A stretch of 64,000 nucleotides of DNA from Mesobacillus harenae (lineage in GTDB: Bacteria > Bacillota > Bacilli > Bacillales > Cytobacillaceae): positions 1 to 64,000 of the forward strand of contig NZ_JABUNR010000008.1 in the NCBI RefSeq assembly GCF_013343715.1, read 5' to 3'. Below, in pieces: positions 27,141-35,950 of the stretch; the first letter of the stretch is position 1; every line of letters starts with the position of its first letter. The position numbers and the translations under genes were made by a program. The notes beneath the pieces are model-generated. The model worked only from the letters and a program-made list of their open reading frames with translations, was not told where the DNA came from and did not search any database.

Positions 27141-27872
27141 ATGCTTCGTTTAATAGCATGCTTTCTATACATGAGTGGTTATCTTGTTTACAGCATCCCA
27201 AAGCTTAAAATAGTGAACAGACTGCCCGCAGACATGCCGGTTAATGAAAGAGACAGGATAGCCCATGTGACACCACAAAAATGGTCTAAGACAATCATAA
27301 AGCTTACTGGATCAAAGGTAGACGTTTACGGGGAGGAGAAACTTCCTGAAGGGCCTGTTGTGTTTGTGTGTAACCATGAAGGAGATTTTGATATTCCTGT
27401 TTTACTTGGTTATATCAATAAGCCGTTTGGATTTATTTCAAAAATTGAAGTGAAAAGAATACCAATCCTGTCATCGTGGATGGCAGCTATAAACTGTGTC
27501 TTCCTGGATCGGAAAGATCGCATGCAGGCTGTCGGATCGATCGGAGAGGGGATTCGATTGTTGGAGAAAGGCCATTCAATAGCGATTTTTCCAGAAGGAA
27601 CAAGGAGCAAAGGCGGCCCGATTGGTGAGTTTAAATCTGGAGGGTTTCGTTTGGCTAAGGGGGCTGAAGTACCGATAGTTCCAATCTCTATTGCAGGAAC
27701 TTCTAAAGTTTTTGAGCAAAATGGAAAGCTGGTCAAGCCAGCTGAAATCACTGTAACAATTTGTCCTCATTTGGAATATGCCCATTATAAGGGCAGGGAA
27801 CTAAAAGAACTTGCCGAAGATGTCAGGCAAACCATCATTTCAACCCAAAGCCAAAAAAGAATCGCTTCGTAA
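27141..27872 (+). CDS. ypkP: 1-acyl-sn-glycerol-3-phosphate acyltransferase family protein (PlsC-like, YpkP)
   Basis: A 243-residue membrane-associated acyltransferase of phospholipid synthesis. The four PlsC-type motifs are visible: CNHEGDFDIPVL (catalytic NHx4D, about 76-87), the FLDRKDRMQ block (about 122-130), FPEGTRSKGGP (about 149-159) and VPISIAGTSKV (about 175-185). A hydrophobic N-terminal helix (MLRLIACFLYMSGYLVYSI) likely anchors it. B. subtilis YpkP holds the same position after dfrA; its substrate is not settled. The ATG follows GAGGAGGAAG. No partner gene overlaps. Confidence 0.88.
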   Translation: MLRLIACFLYMSGYLVYSIPKLKIVNRLPADMPVNERDRIAHVTPQKWSKTIIKLTGSKVDVYGEEKLPEGPVVFVCNHEGDFDIPVLLGYINKPFGFISKIEVKRIPILSSWMAAINCVFLDRKDRMQAVGSIGEGIRLLEKGHSIAIFPEGTRSKGGPIGEFKSGGFRLAKGAEVPIVPISIAGTSKVFEQNGKLVKPAEITVTICPHLEYAHYKGRELKELAEDVRQTIISTQSQKRIAS

Positions 27873-28020
27873 TAAGGGGATAAAACAAGGCCGAACGAAG
27901 GTGCTCGGGCTGGGCGATGAAGGTTGACGAATATAACGGAGCCGGCTCCGCAGGAAAAAAGCTTGTACCTGCTAGGATGATTCTCGGAAGCTTGCTTTAG
28001 TGTCCAGAACTAACAAATGG

Positions 28021-28060
28021 AAGCTCCGACAAACTAACCTCTTTATCGGAGCTTTATTTG
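28021..28060 (+). terminator. rho-independent terminator after ypkP
   Basis: AAGCTCCGA (28021-28029) pairs with TCGGAGCTT (28046-28054), followed by TATTTG. The 150 bases between the ypkP stop and this hairpin hold no gene; motifs there (GGAGCCGGCTCCG at about 27940) form another small palindrome. Confidence 0.75.
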
Positions 28061-28136
28061 GGAACTAAATCGGCAGACCTCCAGGAATAAGAATTAGGTT
28101 CGACATAACTGAAACGTATTTATGAGAGGGAGACGC

Positions 28137-28367
28137 TCAGATTGTTTCTTCATATTCCGAAAGTAGCTTCATCATGCTCTGGAACTCTTGAACATTACAA
28201 AACTCCTCTGCATGAAAATGGATTTTAACCCACTGAATGAGCTCAAGCGGGGTGTTGAATACCTCTCCGCTTGTATCACTTTTTCTAATCATATAGCGGC
28301 CGTTATCCTCATCGAGGGTTATTTCCACCGGAAGGGCGCCATCATAACTGAGCAGGGAAATCTCCAA
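28137..28367 (-). CDS. small hypothetical protein opposite ilvA
   Basis: A 76-residue acidic protein (MEISLLSYDGALPVEITLDE and onward) without membrane segments. No family is recognised. The start is a TTG on the reverse strand with AGGAGG about ten bases upstream, a somewhat long spacing. It diverges from ilvA, sharing the 171-base region between them. Codon use looks like that of its neighbours. Medium confidence that it is real, because of the good ribosome-binding site and compositional normality. Confidence 0.6.
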   Translation of the reverse strand: MEISLLSYDGALPVEITLDEDNGRYMIRKSDTSGEVFNTPLELIQWVKIHFHAEEFCNVQEFQSMMKLLSEYEETI

Positions 28368-28471
28368 GCCGTTTCAGCCTCCTATCATGTAAATTTGCCT
28401 TATTATATGTTTAGGAAAAGGGATTTTATACAAGTTGAATCAATAAAATGTTCAAATATTTTCATAATTCA

Positions 28472-28499
28472 TTGAAAACATAATGATACGTGATATAAT
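28472..28499 (+). promoter_or_regulatory. predicted sigma-A promoter of ilvA
   Basis: TTGAAA (28472-28477), a 16-base spacer and a perfect TATAAT (28494-28499), 39 bases before the ilvA start. The -35 overlaps AATTCATTGAAAACA, which matches the CodY box at ten of 15 positions; this is weak. Confidence 0.6.
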
Positions 28500-28538
28500 G
28501 AACAAATTAATGACAGAGGATTAACGCGGGGGGATAGT

Positions 28539-29807
28539 ATGGAACAGAAAACCAAAACTAAAAAATGGGTGCAAGTTGAAGATATTCTGATAGCTTACAG
28601 GCATCTTAAAGACATAGTAGCGCATACGCCTTTACAAAAAAATGAGCGTTTATCAGATAAATACGGCTGTACTATTTACTTGAAGAGAGAAGATTTACAG
28701 CATGTCCGCTCTTTTAAATTGCGCGGTGCCTACTATACGATGAAGCTGCTAGAAAAGGAAATAGTCAATACAGGTGTTGTTTGTGCAAGCGCAGGAAATC
28801 ATGCTCAGGGAGTTGCATTCGCATGCAGACAGCTTGGTGTAAACGGAAAAATCTTTATGCCAGCAACAACACCGCGGCAAAAAGTCAATCAGGTCGAAAT
28901 GTTCGGCAGAGGAAATGTTGAAATTATCCTCATAGGTGATTCTTTTGATGATTCCTACAAAAAGGCAGTAGAGTGTTCTGAAAAAGAACAGCGAATGTTT
29001 ATCCATCCTTTTGATGATGAACGAGTAATAGCCGGACAAGGAACAGTAGCGGTTGAAATTTTAAATGACTGTGAAGACCCTGTTGATTATGTTTTAGGCA
29101 GTATTGGCGGCGGAGGACTTATGTCGGGTGTAGGAACCTATGTAAAAAGTGTTTCTCCTTCAACCAAGCTGATTGGTGTCGAGCCGGCAGGGGCTGCATC
29201 GATGCAGGCAGCTATTGATCACAATGAAGCTTATTCACTCGAACATATTGAAACCTTTATTGATGGTGCGGCAGTTAAACGTGTTGGAAATAAAACCTTT
29301 GAGATTTGCCGAGAAATCCTAGATGATATCATGGTTATTCCTGAAGGAAAGGTCTGTACGTCAATACTTGAACTATATAATGAGCATGCAATTGTAGCAG
29401 AGCCTGCAGGAGCTCTTCCAATTGCAGCACTGGATATGGTAAAAGAAGAAATAAAGGGTAAGACAGTAGTCTGTATTATTAGCGGAGGCAATAACGATAT
29501 TAGCAGAATGCAGGAAATAAAGGAAAGATCCCTTCTTTATGAAGGGTTGCTCCATTATTTTATCGTAAACTTCCCACAGCGCGCTGGAGCACTAAGAGAA
29601 TTCCTCGATGATGTTCTTGGGCCAGATGATGACATTACCCGGTTCGAATACACGAAGAAAAATAATAAAGATAGCGGCCCAGCATTAGTTGGGGTTGAAT
29701 TGAAGAATAAGAACCAATACACACCACTTGTGACTAGAATGGAAAGAAAAGGATTTCCATATTTGGCGATTAATAAAGATAACCAGCTTTTTAGTTTACT
29801 GGTATAA
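28539..29807 (+). CDS. ilvA: threonine dehydratase (threonine ammonia-lyase)
   Basis: A 422-residue PLP enzyme converting threonine to 2-oxobutanoate, the first committed step to isoleucine. The PLP lysine is in VRSFKLRGAYY (about 53-63), SAGNHAQGVAFAC (about 84-96) and the phosphate-binding glycine loop GSIGGGGLMSGVG (about 187-199) are intact, and SGGNND (about 313-318) closes the PLP pocket. The C-terminal 85 residues form one ACT-like regulatory domain (GLLHYFIVNFPQRAGALREF). Length equals B. subtilis IlvA; the E. coli enzyme has two such domains. GGGGGGA precedes the ATG. A strong terminator follows. Confidence 0.96.
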   Translation: MEQKTKTKKWVQVEDILIAYRHLKDIVAHTPLQKNERLSDKYGCTIYLKREDLQHVRSFKLRGAYYTMKLLEKEIVNTGVVCASAGNHAQGVAFACRQLGVNGKIFMPATTPRQKVNQVEMFGRGNVEIILIGDSFDDSYKKAVECSEKEQRMFIHPFDDERVIAGQGTVAVEILNDCEDPVDYVLGSIGGGGLMSGVGTYVKSVSPSTKLIGVEPAGAASMQAAIDHNEAYSLEHIETFIDGAAVKRVGNKTFEICREILDDIMVIPEGKVCTSILELYNEHAIVAEPAGALPIAALDMVKEEIKGKTVVCIISGGNNDISRMQEIKERSLLYEGLLHYFIVNFPQRAGALREFLDDVLGPDDDITRFEYTKKNNKDSGPALVGVELKNKNQYTPLVTRMERKGFPYLAINKDNQLFSLLV

Positions 29808-29808
29808 T

Positions 29809-29837
29809 AAAAAAGGGAGTCTTCCTCCCTTTTTTTC
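29809..29837 (+). terminator. rho-independent terminator after ilvA
   Basis: AAAAAAGGGAG pairs with CTCCCTTTTTTT around five bases, directly after the stop codon. Confidence 0.9.
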
Positions 29838-29984
29838 GTGAAATGAGAAAAGTCACAATCTTGTAATTTCTTAACCGTTTTGTGAAATTCTTATGAACTT
29901 TAACGGACTTTTCCCCACAAACGAAATAAAAGTACTATAATCATAGTAGATTTAACAATGCAAATGAAAAGGGGATGTTGATTC

Positions 29985-30188
29985 ATGTTATCAAATATCG
30001 GTGTACCCGGGTTAATTTTAATACTAGTGCTTGCCTTAATTATTTTCGGACCGAAAAAACTTCCGGAAATTGGCCGTGCCTTTGGACAAACTTTGCGTGA
30101 GTTCAAAAAATCGACTCGTGAACTGACTAGCGATGTAATGGAAGATTTTGAAGAAGAGAAAAAAGAAGCCACAAAAGCACCAAAATAA
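29985..30188 (+). CDS. tatA: twin-arginine translocase subunit TatA
   Basis: A 67-residue Tat-pathway pore subunit. Layout is typical: a very short extracellular N-terminus, one membrane helix ([19 protein letters not shown]), the hinge [14 protein letters not shown] and an amphipathic helix, ending in a charged tail. The conserved F-G-P hinge and K-K-L-P-E are intact. It is of the bacillar TatA type that replaces TatA plus TatB. AAAGGGGATG precedes the ATG. The partner tatC lies 134 bases downstream, past a terminator-like hairpin. Confidence 0.95.
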   Translation: MLSNIGVPGLILILVLALIIFGPKKLPEIGRAFGQTLREFKKSTRELTSDVMEDFEEEKKEATKAPK

Positions 30189-30222
30189 AAGGTGTAAGAG
30201 ACTTTTGTCTTACACCTTTTTC
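30187..30222 (+). terminator. hairpin terminator between tatA and tatC
   Basis: AAAAGGTGTAAGA (30187-30199) pairs perfectly with TCTTACACCTTTT (30208-30220). It overlaps the tatA stop codon and should limit read-through into tatC, giving more TatA than TatC. Confidence 0.88.
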
Positions 30223-30322
30223 ATTCACAGCAAACAACATTAGGATGTTATTTAGCTTTGAAATTAAAACAAAAGCCAGTAAGACTTGTGACTAAATAAG
30301 CAATATATGGCAGGGGAACTAT

Positions 30323-31087
30323 ATGGAAGATAAAGAACTTAACCTCATTGACCATTTGGATGAATTGAGAAAGCGGCTGTTTATATCGGCGGTAGCCTTT
30401 GTAATATTTTTTATAGCTGGATTCACTTATGTTAAGGAAATTTATAGTTGGTTTGTGCGGGATCTGGATGTAAAGCTGATTGTCCTCGGGCCAAGCGATA
30501 TTATTTGGATTTATTTTATGATTGCCACCGTAATTGCGATAGCAGGTACAATTCCTGTGCTTGCACTCCAAATATGGATGTTTGTTAAACCAGCTCTTAA
30601 GCCGTTTGAAAAGAAACTCACAATAGCATATATTCCTGCTTTGTTCGTTCTGTTTCTTGTTGGACTGGCATTTGGATATTTCGTTATTTTCCCTACCGTT
30701 TTGAGCTTTTTGATCGAGCTCGGCGGGGATATGCTTGCCACAAACTTTACGGCTGAAAAATACTTTCGCTTTATAATGAATATGACCTTGCCTTTTGGAG
30801 TACTGTTTGAGTTGCCTGTTGTTGTTATGTTTTTAACATCTCTTGGCATAATTAACCCATATGTTCTACAAAGGATACGAAAATACGCATATTTCGTTCT
30901 AATTATTATTTCTGTAGTGATCTCCCCGCCGGACTTTATGTCAGATGTCTTAGTGACGATTCCACTTCTGTTTTTATATGAAATTAGTATAAATCTTTCT
31001 AAGATAGTTTATAAGAGAAAGCTTAAAAGGGAACAAAAGTGGGCAGAGGAACATGGTTACGATAATGAAACTGAAAATGCAGGATAG
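30323..31087 (+). CDS. tatC: twin-arginine translocase subunit TatC
   Basis: A 254-residue integral membrane protein with six helices; it recognises the twin-arginine signal peptide. Conserved features: the cytosolic N-terminus LIDHLDELRKRLF (E and R of signal-peptide binding), FVKPALKPFEKK (about 90-101), YFRFIMNMTLPFGVLFELPV (short: TLPFGVLFELPV) and VISPPDFMSDV (about 199-209). GCAGGGGA precedes the ATG. It works with TatA encoded just upstream. A weaker hairpin (ACCC...GGGGT) follows. Confidence 0.96.
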   Translation: MEDKELNLIDHLDELRKRLFISAVAFVIFFIAGFTYVKEIYSWFVRDLDVKLIVLGPSDIIWIYFMIATVIAIAGTIPVLALQIWMFVKPALKPFEKKLTIAYIPALFVLFLVGLAFGYFVIFPTVLSFLIELGGDMLATNFTAEKYFRFIMNMTLPFGVLFELPVVVMFLTSLGIINPYVLQRIRKYAYFVLIIISVVISPPDFMSDVLVTIPLLFLYEISINLSKIVYKRKLKREQKWAEEHGYDNETENAG

Positions 31088-31263
31088 CGGTGATTTACCC
31101 TTTGGATTTCAAAATCTGAGGGGTTTTTATTTAGGGGCTTTTTGCATGTGCAGAAATGAGAACACTTGCTAAGAAAATTTTTTTAACAGCGCATAATCAG
31201 ACACATTTCGAGAGCAACATAAGGTATAATATATTCAAACGGGGATAAAAGAGGATTGATATT

Positions 31264-31515
31264 TTGTTATACAAAAGCCTAGAGTTCAAAAACGCTGTTG
31301 GACAGAAGGTTAAAGTTTCTGAGATTCCTTTATTGGGAGAAAAAAGCCCTTATTATTTCATGATCCAAGTCCGTTTGCAAACATTTATTACATCCATTTA
31401 CCGTGAGAAAACTGCTCGAAAATATTACTCTTTTAAGGATTATTTGAAAAGAGTACTCAAATGGCCGGACTACGAACAGATATTTAAATCCGGAGAATTG
31501 AAAAATAATGCGTAA
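31264..31515 (+). CDS. ypmP: DUF2535 family protein YpmP
   Basis: An 83-residue basic protein matching B. subtilis YpmP (DUF2535) in length and motifs: LYKSLEFKNAVGQKVKV at the N-terminus, YYSFKDYLKRVLKWPDYEQI near the end (short: FKDYLKRVLKWPDY). The function is unknown. The start is TTG, with AGAGGA upstream. It lies between the tat genes and a DegV gene and has its own terminator. Confidence 0.85.
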   Translation: MLYKSLEFKNAVGQKVKVSEIPLLGEKSPYYFMIQVRLQTFITSIYREKTARKYYSFKDYLKRVLKWPDYEQIFKSGELKNNA

Positions 31516-31523
31516 ATCTTTTT

Positions 31524-31548
31524 AGCGCCTTTCCAGGGCGCTTTTTGT
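31524..31548 (+). terminator. rho-independent terminator after ypmP
   Basis: AGCGCC (31524-31529) pairs with GGCGCT (31537-31542), followed by five T. Confidence 0.85.
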
Positions 31549-31699
31549 TTTGAAAAGAATTGAATTTTCTGTACTTTAGCGGTTCTTGTAATTCCCCTAA
31601 TAAATAATCATTGATATAATAGACCAAATAGCGGTTATGAGAGGAACGTGTCTAAAACTCGCAAAATTATTAACTAGATTTTGAATGGGGTGTGATAGT

Positions 31700-32542
31700 A
31701 TGACGAAAATTAAGATTGTTACAGACTCAACAGTGGATTTATCAGATGAAATAATTGAAAAGTACGGCATTAAAGTAGTCCCCTTATCGTTATCAATTAA
31801 TGGTGAAACATATCTAGACCGCGTTGATATTACTCCCGTAGAATTCATGACAGAAATGAAGAAATCTAAAGAGCTGCCCAAAAGTTCACAGCCTTCAGCA
31901 GGAGAGTTTCTTAACGTTTACGATCAGCTTGAAGAAGAAGGTTTCGATGTAATTTCCATACATATGACTGGTGGAATGAGCGGTACAGTTCAATCGGCTG
32001 AAAGTGCAGCCAAATTGAGTAAAGGGAAGGTTACCGTCGTAGATTCCCGCTATATTTCAAAAGGCTTAGCCTTTCAGGTTATTGAGGCAGCAATTATGGC
32101 TGATCAGGGGAAGGACATAGAAGAAATCGTTGCTCGTCTGAATGAAATTCGTAAAAACACTCGTTTATTTGTGGTCGTTGATACCCTGGAGAATCTGGTA
32201 AAAGGAGGGCGTATCGGAAAAGGCAGAGCCATGATGGGATCTTTGTTAAATATTAAGCCGATAGCATCTCTAGAGGGAGGCGAATATACTCCCGTGTCCA
32301 AAGCTAGAGGGCATTCACAAGTGATTAAATTCCTTACTAAGCAGTTTGAGGAGGACCTAAAAGGCAGGCAAGTCTTGGGGGTAGGGTTGGTGCATGCTGA
32401 CGGGTATCAATTAGCTGAAAGGCTTAAAAAGGAAATCTCAAACAAAACAAGTTTTGATCAGTTCGAGATCCAGGATACTACCCCGATAATTAGTACACAC
32501 ACAGGTCCCGGAGCTATTGGGTTTATGTATTATTTTAAATAG
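31700..32542 (+). CDS. DegV family fatty-acid-binding protein
   Basis: A 280-residue DegV-fold protein, the second in the window. Motifs: KIVTDSTVDLS at the N-terminus, KSSQPSAGEF (about 56-65), SIHMTGGMSGTVQSA (about 81-95), VTVVDSRYISKG (about 107-118), DTLENLVKGGRIGKG (about 158-172) and LNIKPIASL (about 179-187), with the C-terminal STHTGPGAIGFMY that caps the lipid pocket. ATG 31700 has GGGGTGTGA upstream; an ATG five codons earlier overlaps that site. A terminator follows. It is a closer match to classical FakB proteins than the first copy. Confidence 0.93.
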   Translation: MTKIKIVTDSTVDLSDEIIEKYGIKVVPLSLSINGETYLDRVDITPVEFMTEMKKSKELPKSSQPSAGEFLNVYDQLEEEGFDVISIHMTGGMSGTVQSAESAAKLSKGKVTVVDSRYISKGLAFQVIEAAIMADQGKDIEEIVARLNEIRKNTRLFVVVDTLENLVKGGRIGKGRAMMGSLLNIKPIASLEGGEYTPVSKARGHSQVIKFLTKQFEEDLKGRQVLGVGLVHADGYQLAERLKKEISNKTSFDQFEIQDTTPIISTHTGPGAIGFMYYFK

Positions 32543-32545
32543 CAT

Positions 32546-32576
32546 AAAGCCTGAACAATTTTGTTCAGGCTTTTTA
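32546..32576 (+). terminator. rho-independent terminator after the second degV gene
   Basis: AAAGCCTGAACAA pairs perfectly with TTGTTCAGGCTTT, followed by T. Confidence 0.9.
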
Positions 32577-32649
32577 TATTTGCTGCAAAGGAATTCGAAA
32601 GGAAATGTCGAATTAGCTATTAATCTTTACCATCTAAAGGACTGAGAAT

Positions 32650-34287
32650 ATGGGCATAAAGCAAAGGTTTAAAAACCTCCAGTTATATCATAAACTTTTT
32701 TCGTTAACTTTATTAATTACTTTCTTTGTTTTATGTACAACTGCTGGTTTTAACTTTTTCCTTCATTCTAAGCTGCTAACAGACCAAATGACCTCTCGAG
32801 CAGAGGGACTTGCGAGTTTGTGGAAAACGACAATAGCACCTGAGGATATAGAAAAAGCGCTTGAATTTATTGAGACAAGCCATCCTGCCAAGGATCGTTT
32901 AATCGATCATGTTTCCTTGGTGCATGAGCAGAATTCTTCTGTATTAGGTGCCTATTTAATGACAGTGGATGATTTGGAAGCAGGCAGGTTCAAAATTATT
33001 GCTGCCTCAAGGCATTATAACGACTTTTTTAATGAGGAGGTTAAACATTATAATGGAGGCCCTGAATTTATTAGTGCCTTTACACAAAGCATGAACAGTA
33101 ATTCTGTTTCTAGCACCTCTGTGTATAGAGATCAATTCGGAACGTGGATTACAGCTTTTGCCCCCATAAAAAATCAAAACGGAGCAGTCATTGCGCTTCT
33201 CGGTATTGATCTGGATGCATCAATCTTGAAAAGAAGCCAGGCTGAAATTCTCCTGCTGTTGGCCTGCGGGTTCATCGCTGTGTCTTTGATCGTGTATTTT
33301 GTTTTAAGATGGGGACTTAAAAAGGTGCTTCAGCCGGTGGATGATATTGTTTGTGGCATTAAGCAGGTAAGCGCAGGGAACTTTAACGTCAGCTTGCCTA
33401 TTCATGACCAATCAGACCTTGGTCAGCTTAGCCTTAAATTTAATGAAATGACTGTACAATTATCTACCCTTTTTGCCACGTTAACTGCCGCCTCTGATCA
33501 GCTTAAAACGATCAAGGAGATTAATGAAAGCACTCCGTTGCTTGAAACTGCTATTGGCCAGATGGAAAGTCTATTAGAGCACACAAAGGTTCAAAAGGAA
33601 CTCCAGCATGCAGAAAAAATGAATGCCATCGGTCAGCTTGCTGCTTCTGTGGCTCATGAGATTAGAAACCCATTGACCGTAGTAAAAGGCTTTTTGCAGA
33701 TCTTCTCTACTAAAGAAAAGATGAGCAAAGAGGAGGTTATGTTCATTGGATTAATGATCGAAGAGATTAATAGAGCAGAATCAATTATAAATGACTATCT
33801 TGAACTCGCAAAACCCGATATGGCCAAGTCAGAAAGGATTGATGGAAGTGATTTAACTGTAAATGCTATTGATTTAATGAGCACATATGCAATGATGTCA
33901 AAAAATATTGTCTTAAAGTCGGATATTCAACCGAATGTAAATGTAAAAGGCAGTAAAAATGAATTAAAGCAGGTACTAATTAATATTCTTAAAAACGGAA
34001 TTGAAGCAATGAAAGAAGGCGGAGAATTAGAGCTTACCCTCAAGGATGATGGCAGAAATGCAATATTTACTATTTCAGATACAGGGATAGGTATGACAGC
34101 AGAGGAGCTCGACCGCCTAGGGACGGCCTTTTATTCACTAAAGGAAAAAGGAACTGGAATGGGCTTGATGGTTTGCTATCAAATCATTGAAAGAATGAGG
34201 GGACGCATTGAGGTTTACAGTAATAAGGGAGAAGGGACCACATTCAAAGTATATGTGCCCCTGGCAGAAGACGAGGAAGAGAATTAG
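32650..34287 (+). CDS. sensor histidine kinase (sporulation-kinase-like orphan)
   Basis: A 545-residue membrane histidine kinase. Domains in order: membrane helix (about 17-38), extracellular sensor domain with a Cache-like end (VIALLGIDLDASIL, about 180-193), second helix (about 198-219), HAMP (about 220-272), coiled linker, HisKA with the phospho-accepting H336 in SVAHEIRNPLTVVKGFLQ, and HATPase with the N box NILKNGIEAM, G1 ISDTGIGM and G2 GTGMGLMV. The H box resembles those of kinases feeding the sporulation phosphorelay (KinA-E), which also lack a cognate regulator gene; none is found here either. The ligand is unknown. The ATG is preceded by a weak site (AAAGGACTGAG). Confidence 0.88.
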   Translation: MGIKQRFKNLQLYHKLFSLTLLITFFVLCTTAGFNFFLHSKLLTDQMTSRAEGLASLWKTTIAPEDIEKALEFIETSHPAKDRLIDHVSLVHEQNSSVLGAYLMTVDDLEAGRFKIIAASRHYNDFFNEEVKHYNGGPEFISAFTQSMNSNSVSSTSVYRDQFGTWITAFAPIKNQNGAVIALLGIDLDASILKRSQAEILLLLACGFIAVSLIVYFVLRWGLKKVLQPVDDIVCGIKQVSAGNFNVSLPIHDQSDLGQLSLKFNEMTVQLSTLFATLTAASDQLKTIKEINESTPLLETAIGQMESLLEHTKVQKELQHAEKMNAIGQLAASVAHEIRNPLTVVKGFLQIFSTKEKMSKEEVMFIGLMIEEINRAESIINDYLELAKPDMAKSERIDGSDLTVNAIDLMSTYAMMSKNIVLKSDIQPNVNVKGSKNELKQVLINILKNGIEAMKEGGELELTLKDDGRNAIFTISDTGIGMTAEELDRLGTAFYSLKEKGTGMGLMVCYQIIERMRGRIEVYSNKGEGTTFKVYVPLAEDEEEN

Positions 34288-34435
34288 CTTGTACTGACTT
34301 GTTGCTTTACATCAGACTGGAGACTGCTAACATTGGTTTATTCTAGTAAATAAAAATAAGCGGATTTTCTTTCTTCTTTTGTACGGGTTTGCTAGAATAA
34401 TGTCTGTACGTATATTAAGATAGCAGGTGAAAAGA

Positions 34436-35011
34436 ATGAGATTTAAGATACTTTTTCTTCTTGGTTTTTCTGTGCTTCTCCTTGCAGCTTGCGGAGGAAA
34501 TGAGATTAAAGATGCACACAATTGGCCTGTAGAGGACTTTTCAGCAACAAATCAGGATGGGGAATCATTCGGGCTTGGTGATTTAGAGGGAAAGGTTTGG
34601 ATGGCTGATTTTATTTTTACTAACTGTGAAGATGTTTGCTTTCCAATGACCGCTAATATGGCAAAACTTCAAAGAATGGCAGCAGAGGCTAAGATTGAAA
34701 ATATTGAATTTGTTTCTTTTAGTGTAGATCCAAGTGTTGATGATCCCAATACACTATCAGAATTTGCGAACTCATTTAATGCTGATTTACAATCCTGGAA
34801 TTTCCTAACAGGCTACTCGCAGGAAGAGATTGAAAGCTTCGCTGTTGATAGTTTTAAAACACTGGTAAAGAAACCACAGCAGGGTGACCAGGTTGCTCAT
34901 GGCACCAGCTTTTATCTAGTCAACCAGGAAGGTACAATTGTAAAAGATTATAGCGGTTTAAATGAGATTCCATTTGACGAAATTTTGGAGGATATTAAAA
35001 CATTACAATAG
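34436..35011 (+). CDS. ypmQ: SCO1/SenC family copper chaperone lipoprotein YpmQ
   Basis: A 191-residue lipoprotein. The signal ends in the lipobox LLLAACGG (lipidated C19). The mature thioredoxin-like domain has the copper-binding CxxxC in FTNCEDVCFP (C64, C68) and the third ligand H155 in QVAHGTSFYL. SCO proteins load copper into the CuA site of cytochrome c oxidase. B. subtilis YpmQ is the equivalent. ATG 34436 has GGTGA upstream; a GTG three codons earlier overlaps that site. A terminator follows directly. Confidence 0.92.
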   Translation: MRFKILFLLGFSVLLLAACGGNEIKDAHNWPVEDFSATNQDGESFGLGDLEGKVWMADFIFTNCEDVCFPMTANMAKLQRMAAEAKIENIEFVSFSVDPSVDDPNTLSEFANSFNADLQSWNFLTGYSQEEIESFAVDSFKTLVKKPQQGDQVAHGTSFYLVNQEGTIVKDYSGLNEIPFDEILEDIKTLQ

Positions 35012-35033
35012 ACCTGGAAACAGGTCTATTTTT
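35007..35033 (+). terminator. rho-independent terminator after ypmQ
   Basis: AATAGACCTG (35007-35016) pairs perfectly with CAGGTCTATT (35021-35030), followed by TTTC; it overlaps the stop codon. Confidence 0.9.
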
Positions 35034-35110
35034 CTTCCGTATCCAAGGGGCCACTCCATGGTTACTCGTGTTATAATTGGGGAATAACAACTCATGGCAG
35101 GTGACTCACT

Positions 35111-35950
35111 TTGCGCAAGATCTTTACTATGTTTCTTCTATGCCTTTTGGTTTTAATTTCATGTAATCCTTTAAATTCTTCAATAGAAAAAGAGTTTCAT
35201 ATAAGTAAAGAGGTTCATTATCGAAATAAACTCTCTCCAGAACCTGACTTTTTCCCAAGGCAGATTAATATTGTAGCTGCAGGAGATTCATTGACAGAAG
35301 GGATAGGGGACAGCACAAAACGGGGCGGCTATTTGCCTTATTTAGAGGAATTGATTGAGAAGGAAAAAAACATACGAGAAGTTCGAATGGATAATTTCGG
35401 TATAAAGGGGAACAAAAGTTCACAGCTGATTGACCGAATAAAAAGTGAAGAAGTTCGAACCAGCATCAGAGAGTCTGACATGGTAATCTTGACGATTGGC
35501 GGCAATGACGTTATGAAGGTTGTCAGGGAAAATTTTACTCAGCTTGAACTTGATCCATTCAACGTTGAACGGAGCAACTATGAGAAAAGGCTTGTAACCA
35601 TATTAAACGAAATTCGTTCCATTAATAACGAAACAATGGTTGTTTTGGTTGGTTTATATAATCCATTTTATAAGTGGTTTACCGATATAGAGGAAATGAA
35701 TGATATTATCGACGAATGGAATAGCGTAAGCCGGTCAATAGTAGCCCGTTATCCATCAGCCTACTTTGTGGAAATAGGTGATATTTTTCAAACAGAAGAG
35801 GAAAATTTATTATATACAGATCAGTTCCATCCTAATGACAGAGGATATGAATTGATGGCTCAGAGAATATTCGAAAGTTTGGGTGGAGAACCATTGAAGA
35901 GCATTGCCAGGAATGCTTATACTGCTAGTGAAAAGGGGAACAGTGATTAA
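35111..35950 (+). CDS. ypmR: SGNH/GDSL hydrolase lipoprotein YpmR
   Basis: A 279-residue lipoprotein (FLLCLLVLISCNPL, lipobox LISC, C18). The exported domain has the SGNH catalytic blocks: block I AAGDSLTEGIGD (Ser), block II with DNFGIKGNKSSQL (Gly), block III TIGGNDVMK (Asn) and block V DQFHPNDRGY (Asp, His). It should be an esterase or lipase at the membrane surface; substrate unknown. The start is TTG, with AGGTGA upstream. Its stop overlaps the ypmS start (TAATG), so the two are coupled, as in B. subtilis. Confidence 0.9.
   Translation: MRKIFTMFLLCLLVLISCNPLNSSIEKEFHISKEVHYRNKLSPEPDFFPRQINIVAAGDSLTEGIGDSTKRGGYLPYLEELIEKEKNIREVRMDNFGIKGNKSSQLIDRIKSEEVRTSIRESDMVILTIGGNDVMKVVRENFTQLELDPFNVERSNYEKRLVTILNEIRSINNETMVVLVGLYNPFYKWFTDIEEMNDIIDEWNSVSRSIVARYPSAYFVEIGDIFQTEEENLLYTDQFHPNDRGYELMAQRIFESLGGEPLKSIARNAYTASEKGNSD

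Noticed and set aside
28368..28538. Search for a T-box leader upstream of ilvA (and of ilvD at 19220-19549)
   Set aside because: No conserved T-box core (AGGGUGGNACCGCG-like) and no antiterminator/terminator pair is present in either region.
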